Below are positions 6,972 through 12,708 of a DNA stretch of 12,708 bases, in pieces. The DNA lies in assembly GCA_025455445.1 (NCBI GenBank), contig JALOMN010000014.1, forward strand, positions 1 through 12,708, read 5' to 3'. The notes below the pieces were generated by a model that did no database searches, was not told the DNA's origin, and saw only the letters and a list, made by a program, of their open reading frames with translations. This stretch comes from Cyclobacteriaceae bacterium. GTDB lineage: Bacteria; Bacteroidota; Bacteroidia; Cytophagales; Cyclobacteriaceae. A program made the position numbers and the translations under genes. Within the stretch, counting starts at the first letter, position 1. Each line of letters starts with the position of its first letter.

Positions 6972-7538
6972 TTAGAATTTATTCAGGTGTTCATACACCC
7001 GGTGCATGGGCATACCCATTACTGTAAAATAGGAACCATTTATTTTTTGTATGGCTACCAGTCCTATCCAATCCTGTGCGCCATAGGCTCCGGCTTTATC
7101 ATATGGTTTGTAATTATCTACATAAAATTCAATCTCCCCGAGGGTGAGATTTTTAAAAGTCACTTCAGTGTAATCGTCAAAGCAGTCTATTTTCGCTTTA
7201 CTAAATAAACAAACCGCAGTAATCACAGTATGAGTTTTTCCACTCAGTTTTTGCAACATTTCAATTGCCTCTGCCCGATTTAATGGCTTATTAAGAATTT
7301 CATTTTTTAAAATGACCACTGTATCGGAAGTTATTACAATTTCATCGGTAATTGAATTTTCAAAAACACGCGCTTTTTTTTCGGCCAGGAATTTCGGTAC
7401 CGAGGTAACCGGCATATCGGCCGGAAATGATTCATCGATATCAGGCGTACGTGTTGTAAATGTAAATCCAGCTTCGCGCATCAGGTATTGCCTGCGTGGT
7501 GAGCTAGAAGCGAGAATAAGCGGGCGATTGAAATTCAT
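6972..7538 (-). CDS. maf: Maf-like nucleoside triphosphate pyrophosphatase
   Basis: Maf proteins hydrolyse non-canonical or selected nucleoside triphosphates to monophosphate plus pyrophosphate, a nucleotide-sanitation role sometimes linked to septum formation. This 188-residue product has LILASSSPRRQYLM at about 7-20, SDTVV with the catalytic aspartate at 71-75, and KPLN at 84-87. It also has KTHTVITAV at 101-109 and DKAGAYGAQ at 147-155, and ends near INGSYFTVMGMP. The DKAGAYG motif resembles the YhdE-type dTTP/UTP pyrophosphatase subgroup rather than the m7GTP subgroup; that specificity is an inference. The frame is open further upstream to 7694, but those residues lie inside DUF1015 and match nothing in Maf, so ATG 7538 is chosen. 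It overlaps the end of the DUF1015 gene by 35 nt, which indicates translational coupling. Confidence 0.92.
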   Translation of the reverse strand: MNFNRPLILASSSPRRQYLMREAGFTFTTRTPDIDESFPADMPVTSVPKFLAEKKARVFENSITDEIVITSDTVVILKNEILNKPLNRAEAIEMLQKLSGKTHTVITAVCLFSKAKIDCFDDYTEVTFKNLTLGEIEFYVDNYKPYDKAGAYGAQDWIGLVAIQKINGSYFTVMGMPMHRVYEHLNKF

Positions 7539-8805
7539 CTTCTTTGATTGAACTGAATAGAAATCCACAAATGACTTTTGGATAGAAATAGGTTGATTTT
7601 TGCGGCATGGTATAGCCACTGTCGCATACGCGTTTAACATCTTCGATGGAAATCTCTTGGGTAATGATAGCCATCTCTGCTTCTTGTTTTTCAACCTTAC
7701 TCAAACAATCTGAGAAACTTCTATCGAATGAAATATTCTCTGATCTGCGCTGGTCTTTTCCGGCAATGCCTAATACTTTCTCAATGATGAAATAATGGAG
7801 TACAGTGAGATCTAACTCTTTTACAATTTCCGGAAAATTCCATTTCAAGGTTTCGAAAGCAGTTGGCTTGAGTTTTATTTTTAGTGCTTTATTTTTAAAT
7901 AAAATGCCAAACGCCCATTTTTTGCCTACAATTATTTCGTTAAGAGTTGTCTCATCTTCAATTTCTCTTACCTCAAAATCTATTTTCAGTTTCTCTTCAA
8001 TTTCTGAAGGATTGAAATTTTTTAAACCGTGTATAAGTCTGTGGGTTGGAAGAATTCTGAGATCATCTGACTCAGTGTTGGTGAGATACATTAAATGAAA
8101 GTTGTACCCTTCTTTACCGGTATGTTCTGGGTTTTCGTGCTGGCATTTCTCCTTATATATGAGAGAGCCCTCATAGCGATGGTGGCCATCCGCGAGTATT
8201 ATTTTTTTGTTTGCTATCAGATCAATAAATTTCTGAATGACGTGCGCATCATGGATCACGCCCAGTACATCACGCACACCTTGATAATCTTCACATTCAT
8301 ACAAAGGATGAGAAATTGCTTCATCCATATAAGGTTCAAGGGAATGCAATGTATCCGTATATAAACCATGCGTGGGGCTTACATTTAATTGAGTTTTTTC
8401 TAAAATTTCAATTCTGTCATTGACCGATTTTGGTATGGTGTTTTCGTGTCGGAGTATTACTTTTTCTTCCCAATTATAAATTCGGATGTTGCTGATAAAT
8501 CCTTTCCGACAAAATTCTTTTGCGGAACCTGCTAATTTGAAGTATTGATAATACACATAGATAGCAGGAAGACTATCCTGAACAATTACTCCATCTTTTT
8601 TCCAGTTTTCAAGAAGCTGGCAGGCATGAGAAGACGGATGCGGCCCTAGCGGAACCGAAAGATGAATAGAATTAAATTCATTTTGATATAATGCTTTTCT
8701 TTGTTTCTCAGTAACTACATCGAAAAGAGGTGAGGTTAGTTGTTCTATTTTACTGGCCAGTTCATAATTATATCGCCAGGCTCTGAGTGGTTTTATCTCT
8801 GCCAT
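7504..8805 (-). CDS. DUF1015 family protein
   Basis: This 433-residue protein belongs to DUF1015. It begins MAEIKPLRAWRYN, has LSVPLGPH near residue 50, and carries the family hallmark ADGHHRYEGSLIY (about 205-217). A conserved RILPTHRLIHGL (about 250-261) follows. No signal peptide or transmembrane segment is visible. The molecular function is not established to my knowledge. I recall homologues near serine-biosynthesis genes in some genomes, which would hint at serine metabolism, but no such genes are here. ATG 8805 overlaps the accC stop codon by one base in a TAATG arrangement. An ATG at 8829 is in frame but lies inside accC and adds eight residues not typical of the family. The middle gene of a three-gene operon. 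Confidence 0.87.
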   Translation of the reverse strand: MAEIKPLRAWRYNYELASKIEQLTSPLFDVVTEKQRKALYQNEFNSIHLSVPLGPHPSSHACQLLENWKKDGVIVQDSLPAIYVYYQYFKLAGSAKEFCRKGFISNIRIYNWEEKVILRHENTIPKSVNDRIEILEKTQLNVSPTHGLYTDTLHSLEPYMDEAISHPLYECEDYQGVRDVLGVIHDAHVIQKFIDLIANKKIILADGHHRYEGSLIYKEKCQHENPEHTGKEGYNFHLMYLTNTESDDLRILPTHRLIHGLKNFNPSEIEEKLKIDFEVREIEDETTLNEIIVGKKWAFGILFKNKALKIKLKPTAFETLKWNFPEIVKELDLTVLHYFIIEKVLGIAGKDQRRSENISFDRSFSDCLSKVEKQEAEMAIITQEISIEDVKRVCDSGYTMPQKSTYFYPKVICGFLFSSIKEDEFQSPAYSRF

Positions 8806-10304
8806 TACTGAACTCTGTTTTTTCTCCACTTGCTTGTGCTCACCGAATTAGTTGAATTGTGCACTTCGCTCTTTTTGCTTATTCCATCTACTACAGAAAA
8901 GGCTAACACAGAAGCCAGTAATTCTTCATCTTCGGTACCGGTTGTTTTAAGTAATTCAGGTTTGAAATATTTTTCAACAAATTTAGTATCAAAGTTTCCG
9001 GTGCGAAATGCCTCGTGATCCATTACAAACCGACAAAATCCAAGGGTGGTTTCAATCCCTGTAATTTCATATTCATCAATGGCGCGGATAGTTTTTTCAA
9101 TTGCTTTTATTCGTGTTTCATCATGACATGTCATTTTAGCGATCATGGGGTCGTAATAGAATGGTATTTTCATTCCCTGTTCAAACCCATCGTCTACTCG
9201 AATTCCATGCCCTTGTGGTCGCCTATAGGTTTTAAGTGTGCCAATGTCCGGTAAAAAATTATTGGCAGGATCTTCAGCATACACGCGGACTTCTATCGCG
9301 TGACCCCGAATGCTCAAATCTTCTTGTTTGAAAGGCAGCTTTTCACCTTCTGCAATTTTAATTTGAAGTTTTACCAAATCGAGTCCGGTTATTAATTCGG
9401 TTACAGGATGCTCTACCTGCAATCGAGTATTCATTTCAAGAAAATAAAAGTTAAGGTTTTCATCTACAATGAATTCGACCGTGCCTGCGTTGAAGTAATT
9501 GGCAGCTTTTGCAACATTCACTGCTGCTTCGCCCATTTGTTTTCGAAGTTCCGGGGTTAATACAGAAGAAGGTGCTTCTTCAATTACTTTCTGATGTCTC
9601 CGTTGAATAGAACATTCACGCTCGAACAAGTGAACTACATTTCCATGTTGGTCACCAAAAATCTGGAATTCAATATGTCGTGGTTGGGTAACATACTTTT
9701 CTATAAAAACAGAGCCATCACCAAATGCTGAAGTTGCTTCACTTACCGCTCTTTCCATTTGCTCTTCAAACTGTAATTCATTTTCAACAATTCGCATGCC
9801 CTTGCCTCCGCCTCCTGCACTTGCTTTAATTAAAATGGGGTATCCGATTTCGCTGGCGATTTGTTTTGCTTTCGCGATGTCAGAGATAGGCTCAGAAGTT
9901 CCGGGCACCAGAGGCACATTAAATTTTGCTACTGCTGCCTTTGCAGCAAGTTTGCTACCCATCAGTTCGATAGATTCGGCAGAGGGTCCGATAAAAATCA
10001 GACCTGATTTTTTTACCAGAGCAGCAAAGTCTTCATTTTCAGATAGGAAGCCATATCCCGGGTGAATGGCATCGGATTGTGTGGCTTTGGCTGCTTCGAT
10101 GATTTTATCCATCACAAGATAGGATTGCGAAGAGGGTGGTGGACCGATGCAGACGGCTTCATCAGCAAAACGAACATGCAAGGCATTTCGATCGGCTTCA
10201 CTGTATACGGCAACCGTAGCAATACCCATTTCTTTTGCGCTTCGCATGATTCTCAAGGCGATTTCACCCCTGTTGGCAACCAATAACTTCTTAATTTTCT
10301 TCAT
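8805..10304 (-). CDS. accC: Biotin carboxylase subunit of an acetyl-/acyl-CoA carboxylase
   Basis: Biotin carboxylase uses ATP and bicarbonate to carboxylate biotin on a carrier protein, the first half-reaction of acetyl-CoA or acyl-CoA carboxylase. From ATG 10304 the 499-residue product begins MKKIKKLLVANRGEIALRIM. HPGYGFLSEN is at about 81-90, the ATP-binding glycine loop KASAGGGGKGMR at about 160-171, IQRRHQKVIEEAPS at about 233-246, and EMNTRLQVEHPVTE at about 290-303. It is about 50 residues longer than E. coli AccC. The extra C-terminal tail resembles the linker that in fused alpha subunits leads to a biotinyl domain, but no MKM biotinylation motif is present. No carrier or carboxyltransferase gene adjoins, so the acyl-CoA substrate is undetermined. 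An upstream in-frame ATG at 10343 adds 13 atypical residues and is rejected. Confidence 0.92.
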   Translation of the reverse strand: MKKIKKLLVANRGEIALRIMRSAKEMGIATVAVYSEADRNALHVRFADEAVCIGPPPSSQSYLVMDKIIEAAKATQSDAIHPGYGFLSENEDFAALVKKSGLIFIGPSAESIELMGSKLAAKAAVAKFNVPLVPGTSEPISDIAKAKQIASEIGYPILIKASAGGGGKGMRIVENELQFEEQMERAVSEATSAFGDGSVFIEKYVTQPRHIEFQIFGDQHGNVVHLFERECSIQRRHQKVIEEAPSSVLTPELRKQMGEAAVNVAKAANYFNAGTVEFIVDENLNFYFLEMNTRLQVEHPVTELITGLDLVKLQIKIAEGEKLPFKQEDLSIRGHAIEVRVYAEDPANNFLPDIGTLKTYRRPQGHGIRVDDGFEQGMKIPFYYDPMIAKMTCHDETRIKAIEKTIRAIDEYEITGIETTLGFCRFVMDHEAFRTGNFDTKFVEKYFKPELLKTTGTEDEELLASVLAFSVVDGISKKSEVHNSTNSVSTSKWRKNRVQ

Positions 10305-10395
10305 GACATTTTTTACTAATACAATGCTAGGGATTATATCCAAACCATAAAAATGACCTTTTTCTGCTATGTTATATACTATGAGTTAATTTTTC

Positions 10396-10407
10396 TATTT
10401 TTGCCGC
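10396..10407 (+). promoter_or_regulatory. Candidate -7 promoter element for the alpha-oxoamine synthase gene
   Basis: TATTTTTG (10396-10403) matches TAnnTTTG, and the full 12-mer TATTTTTGCCGC is identical to that at 1700-1711. Transcription would start near 10410-10412, leaving a leader of about 65 nt. A GTTA about 20 nt upstream is only a weak -33 candidate. The 10305-10475 gap must also hold the divergent accC promoter. The best I see for that is an imperfectly spaced minus-strand TA-N3-TTTG at about 10341-10349, which I do not list separately. Confidence 0.5.
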
Positions 10408-10413
10408 GATTTC

Positions 10414-10443
10414 AGCTGATTATCAATGAATAATAATTCAGCT
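10414..10443 (+). other. Imperfect inverted repeat in the leader of the oxoamine synthase gene
   Basis: AGCTGATTAT (10414-10423) can pair with ATAAT-T-CAGCT (10433-10443), giving ten base pairs with one bulged T (10438) and a nine-base loop. The same stretch also holds two direct copies of TTCAGCT (10411-10417 and 10437-10443). If transcription starts just after the -7 element at 10396-10403, the hairpin would sit at the very 5' end of the mRNA, where it could protect the transcript. It could equally be an operator in DNA. Confidence 0.35.
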
Positions 10444-10475
10444 TAGCTTTTACAAACTGAAAACAATCTAATACC

Positions 10476-11732
10476 ATGATGGTCGATTTATTTGACAAAC
10501 TACGAATGGAAGATGGCCCATTGGCCAAGTACTCTCATTTACCTGATGAATATTTCTTTTTCCCTAAACTGGAGGGAGAGATTGGACCTCGAATGAAATT
10601 CAATGGCAAAAAAGTATTGAATTGGAGTTTAAATAATTATTTGGGTTTGGCCAACCATCCTGAAGTTAGAAAGGCAGATGCTGAGGCAGCAGCTCAATAC
10701 GGATTAGCTTCACCCATGGGTGCCAGAATGATGTCAGGTAACTCTGTACATCATAATGAATTAGAAAAGCAATTGGCGGCCTTTGTTGGTAAAGAAGATG
10801 CCTTCTTGCTTAACTATGGTTATCAGGGCGTGTTTTCTGTAATCGATGCATTGGTTGATCGCAAAGATGTGATTGTGTACGACTCAGAATCACATGCATG
10901 TATTATTGATGGTGTGCGGTTGCACATGGGTAAACGCTTTGTGTATCCCCACAATAATATGGAGAACCTGGAGAAGCAACTTCAGCGCGCTACCAAACTT
11001 GCTAATGAAACCGGTGGTGGTATTTTGGTTATCACCGAAGGTGTATTTGGTATGTCAGGTAATATGGGCGACTTAAAAGGAATTGTAGAATTAAAGAAGA
11101 AATACAACTTCAGGCTATTTGTGGATGATGCCCATGGTTTTGGAACGATGGGAGCCACAGGCGCAGGTGTTGGCGAGGAGCAAGGTGTGCAAGACCAAAT
11201 CGATCTTTACTTTTCTACTTTTGCCAAGTCAATGGCCAGCATTGGGGCATTTGTGGCTGGAGACAAGCATATCTTAAAATATCTCCGTTATACCGTGCGT
11301 TCCCAGATTTATGCGAAATCACTTCCTATGCCACTCGTTTTGGGTGCTATAAAGCGCCTGGAGTTGGTAAAGAAGCATCCTGAATTGCGTGCTGATTTAA
11401 AGAAAATTATGGCTGCAATAAAGACAGGGTTAAGTGAGCGTGGCTTCACGATTAATCCAACCCAAACTCCACCTACTCCGGTGTTATTCAAAGGTGGTGT
11501 AGGCGAAGCAGCTAATATGTCGATGGATTTGCGTGAAAACTATAACATATTCTGTTCGGTGGTGATTTACCCTGTGGTGCCAAAAGATGTAATTATGTTC
11601 CGAATTATCCCAACAGCCAGCCACACCATGGCAGATGTGGAAGAAACATTAAATGCCTTTTCTGCGCTAAAATCGAAGCTTGACAGTGGTTTTTATAAGG
11701 AAGAAGCACTGGTTTCAGTGACAAAAGTCTAA
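10476..11732 (+). CDS. Alpha-oxoamine synthase family PLP enzyme (serine/cysteate acyltransferase-like)
   Basis: This is a 418-residue fold-type I PLP enzyme of the alpha-oxoamine synthase family (relatives: 8-amino-7-oxononanoate synthase, 2-amino-3-ketobutyrate CoA ligase, serine palmitoyltransferase). These condense an amino acid with an acyl thioester, releasing CO2. Visible features are NWSLNNYLGLANHPEV (about 49-64) and GARMMSGNSVHHNELE (about 82-97). DSESHACIIDG, with the cofactor-stacking histidine, is at about 136-146 (H140), and VDDAHGFGTMG at about 216-226. The Schiff-base lysine is in STFAKSMASIGAF (K251). The STFAKSMAS context resembles serine palmitoyltransferase more than KBL. 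In Bacteroidota such enzymes include serine palmitoyltransferases and the cysteate acyltransferases that begin capnine/sulfonolipid synthesis, but the substrate here is not decided by the sequence. ATG 10479 is an equally good start. No acyl-carrier or reductase gene is adjacent. Confidence 0.85.
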   Translation: MMVDLFDKLRMEDGPLAKYSHLPDEYFFFPKLEGEIGPRMKFNGKKVLNWSLNNYLGLANHPEVRKADAEAAAQYGLASPMGARMMSGNSVHHNELEKQLAAFVGKEDAFLLNYGYQGVFSVIDALVDRKDVIVYDSESHACIIDGVRLHMGKRFVYPHNNMENLEKQLQRATKLANETGGGILVITEGVFGMSGNMGDLKGIVELKKKYNFRLFVDDAHGFGTMGATGAGVGEEQGVQDQIDLYFSTFAKSMASIGAFVAGDKHILKYLRYTVRSQIYAKSLPMPLVLGAIKRLELVKKHPELRADLKKIMAAIKTGLSERGFTINPTQTPPTPVLFKGGVGEAANMSMDLRENYNIFCSVVIYPVVPKDVIMFRIIPTASHTMADVEETLNAFSALKSKLDSGFYKEEALVSVTKV

Positions 11733-11757
11733 AAAAATGGGTTTTTGACTTGTTTTT
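11725..11757 (+). terminator. Weak hairpin with T-run after the oxoamine synthase gene
   Basis: AAGTC (11725-11729) plus AAAAA (11731-11735), with a bulged T at 11730, can pair with TTTTTGACTT (11742-11751). A G and a run of five T (11753-11757) follow. The stem is mostly A-T pairs, overlaps the stop codon and also overlaps the candidate promoter of the next gene. It would be a weak terminator at best. Confidence 0.25.
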
Positions 11758-11778
11758 AAAGGTTTTTGCTTAAATTGG
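11750..11778 (+). promoter_or_regulatory. Candidate promoter for the Hc1-like gene (TTG-N18-TAAATTGG)
   Basis: TAAATTGG (11771-11778) matches TAnnTTTG with one mismatch. A TTG at 11750-11752 lies 18 nt upstream, within the spacing seen for Bacteroidota sigma-A promoters. Predicted transcription start is near 11785, giving a leader of about 35 nt before the ATG at 11819. Confidence 0.35.
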
Positions 11779-11818
11779 CATAAGGAAATCTATTTAATAA
11801 TTTAAACATCCGATAAAA

Positions 11819-11998
11819 ATGAAAAAATTTGAAGAACTAAAAGCCTTGATTGCATCACTAGAAGGAGATGCAGATAAGTTCTATAACAAGGGAAATAGCG
11901 CAGCTGGAACCCGCATCAGAAAGGGTATGCAAGACCTGAAAAATGCTGCTCAAGCAATTCGTCAGGAAGTACAGGAATTGAAAAACAAAGAAAGCTAA
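11819..11998 (+). CDS. Histone H1-like Hc1 family small DNA-binding protein
   Basis: I found this short gene by translating the gap between the oxoamine synthase and dapA. It encodes 59 residues, beginning MKKFEELKALIASLEGDADK and containing FYNKGNSAAGTRIRKGMQDLK, followed by an amphipathic, charged helix to the end. The pattern KFYxKGNxAAGTRxRKGMQ(D/E)LK is what I recall from small Bacteroidota proteins annotated as histone H1-like (Hc1 family), thought to bind and compact DNA. Basic residues (K34-type RIRKG and flanking K/R) are balanced by an acidic N-terminal half, so the protein is only mildly basic overall. It has its own candidate promoter and a strong hairpin terminator 23 nt downstream, consistent with a short, abundant monocistronic mRNA. 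DNA binding is a family inference. Confidence 0.85.
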   Translation: MKKFEELKALIASLEGDADKFYNKGNSAAGTRIRKGMQDLKNAAQAIRQEVQELKNKES

Positions 11999-12020
11999 TT
12001 TTCAATTTTACAAGGATATT

Positions 12021-12050
12021 AAAAAGCTGAGCCGTTTGGTTCAGCTTTTT
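12021..12050. terminator. Bidirectional intrinsic terminator between the Hc1-like gene and dapA
   Basis: AAAAAGCTGAGCC (12021-12033) pairs with GGTTCAGCTTTTT (12038-12050) around a GTTT loop: 13 pairs including one G-T. Its right arm ends in five T on the plus strand and its left arm gives five T on the minus strand, so it can serve both converging genes. The last two bases overlap the dapA stop codon (12051-12049). Confidence 0.9.
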
Positions 12051-12708
12051 ACATTTTAAACGCTTTGTAGCGTGCCTCTATTTTCTTTTTGAGTTCAGCC
12101 GATGCAGGGGCTAAGGGTAACCTAACATAACCTGAACATAATCCCATTATTTCCTGAAGACTCTTCACACCTACAGGATTTCCCTCTTCATACATTGGTC
12201 CATTTAAATCAACGATACTCACCTGAGCTTTTTGAGCAGCTGCCAGTTTTCCATTAGTAAATCCTTCTTTGATTTTTTTGAATACCTGGGGAAGCGCATT
12301 CGCCAAAACGGAAATTACACCCGCACCGCCCAACACATACATCGCAAGTGTAAGCATATCATCTCCGGAAATAAGCATGAAGTCAGCGGGTTTATCTTTA
12401 ACTATTTTCATGCATTGTTCAAGGTTGCCGCTGGCCTCTTTTATGCCGATAATATTTTTATGTGCAGCTAATCGCAGGGTGGTTTGCGCAGCGATATTCG
12501 AACCTGTGCGACCGGGCACATTGTATAGGATAACCGGAACCGGGGCAGCATCTGCAACGGCTTTGAAATGCTGATAAATGCCTTCTTGAGGTGGTTTGTT
12601 ATAATATGGACTTACCGATAATAATGCAGTTACTCCTGTTAAATCGGTGGATTTGATTTCCTCAATCACATGTTGGGTATTATTACCACCAATACCATAT
12701 ACAATCGG
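12049..12708 (-). CDS. dapA: 4-hydroxy-tetrahydrodipicolinate synthase, 3' part
   Basis: DapA condenses pyruvate with aspartate semialdehyde, the first committed step of the lysine and meso-diaminopimelate branch that supplies peptidoglycan. The reading frame is open to the window edge, so the gene is cut. About 219 residues are visible, beginning PIVYGIGGNNTQHVIEEI, and some 70 N-terminal residues (with the TTGE-type motif) lie outside. Seen here are SVSPYYNKPPQEGIYQHF, VILYNVPGRTGSN with the catalytic tyrosine, and IIGIKEASGNLEQ with the Schiff-base lysine. A SGDD motif follows, then GGAGVISVLANALP. Together these distinguish DapA from most other NAL-superfamily aldolases, though a misannotated relative is possible. 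It converges on the Hc1-like gene with a shared terminator. Confidence 0.94.
   Translation of the reverse strand, partial: PIVYGIGGNNTQHVIEEIKSTDLTGVTALLSVSPYYNKPPQEGIYQHFKAVADAAPVPVILYNVPGRTGSNIAAQTTLRLAAHKNIIGIKEASGNLEQCMKIVKDKPADFMLISGDDMLTLAMYVLGGAGVISVLANALPQVFKKIKEGFTNGKLAAAQKAQVSIVDLNGPMYEEGNPVGVKSLQEIMGLCSGYVRLPLAPASAELKKKIEARYKAFKM

Noticed and set aside
7539..7694. N-terminal extension of maf upstream of ATG 7538
   Set aside because: The extra 52 residues are out-of-frame translation of the DUF1015 gene. They show no Maf-like pattern, and the Maf fold starts right after MNFNRP at 7538.
7805..8364. Open frames on the plus strand antisense to the DUF1015 gene
   Set aside because: They lie entirely within a conserved minus-strand gene, have no recognisable domain and show the composition expected of antisense frames.
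10330..10340. E. coli-like TATAAT on the minus strand upstream of accC
   Set aside because: Bacteroidota sigma-A does not use the TATAAT -10 box, and there is no matching -35 element, so this is probably chance in an AT-rich gap.
10305..10343. Thirteen-residue N-terminal extension of accC from ATG 10343
   Set aside because: Biotin carboxylases begin directly with the M-x-KKLLVANRGE segment. The extension would use up sequence likely to contain the promoter and leader.
8830..10350. Several plus-strand open frames antisense to accC
   Set aside because: They have no family resemblance and sit opposite highly conserved biotin carboxylase motifs, so they are shadows of that gene.
12232..12574. 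Plus-strand open frames antisense to dapA
   Set aside because: They are opposite the conserved lysine and tyrosine motifs of DapA and encode nothing recognisable.
1..12708. Mobile elements, CRISPR arrays, defence or secondary-metabolite clusters
   Set aside because: I looked for transposase or integrase motifs, terminal inverted repeats, regularly spaced repeats and defence-type gene clusters and found none. The genes are recognisable housekeeping or common families with uniform composition.

Overview
The window looks like ordinary chromosomal DNA from a member of the Bacteroidota, most likely a Cytophagales-type lineage. This rests on the gene families, the moderate AT-richness, the near absence of Shine-Dalgarno sequences, and several upstream sites matching the Bacteroidota -7 promoter element TAnnTTTG, two of them sharing the identical 12-mer TATTTTTGCCGC. 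A 59-codon gene for an Hc1-type 'histone H1-like' protein, typical of that phylum, supports the placement. I see no insertion sequence, phage gene, CRISPR array, tRNA or rRNA, and no sign of a recently acquired island.

Layout, left to right. (1) A SAM hydroxide adenosyltransferase (DUF62) gene, cut by the left edge, is divergent from a PhoH-like ATPase gene followed closely by a DUF1330 gene. (2) After a 160-nt gap with a good promoter candidate comes a plus-strand run: the L-serine dehydratase beta subunit, a TolC-like outer-membrane factor 3 nt later, and a HlyD/MacA-type periplasmic adaptor, ending in a strong intrinsic terminator (about 5358-5398). (3) Inorganic pyrophosphatase and a family 9 glycosyltransferase (heptosyltransferase-like) follow on the plus strand. 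(4) A minus-strand operon converges on them, in transcription order biotin carboxylase, DUF1015 protein and Maf nucleotide pyrophosphatase; its genes overlap by 1 nt and 35 nt. (5) Divergent from it, an alpha-oxoamine synthase and the small Hc1-like gene lie on the plus strand. They face a minus-strand dapA, cut by the right edge, across a compact hairpin that can terminate both strands.

How the genes fit together. Most are housekeeping: pyrophosphate removal, nucleotide sanitation (Maf), lysine/peptidoglycan precursor synthesis (DapA), fatty-acid carboxylation (biotin carboxylase), envelope glycolipid (GT9) and drug or protein efflux (TolC plus adaptor, with no pump in the window). The alpha-oxoamine synthase may start a sphingolipid or sulfonolipid pathway, but its substrate cannot be read from the sequence. 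I did not find a convincing undescribed system. The most useful points are several start-site corrections (phoH, maf, DUF1015, accC), the small Hc1 gene, the shared promoter element, and some incomplete gene sets: a serine dehydratase beta subunit without alpha, an adaptor and channel without a pump, and a biotin carboxylase without a carrier or transferase.
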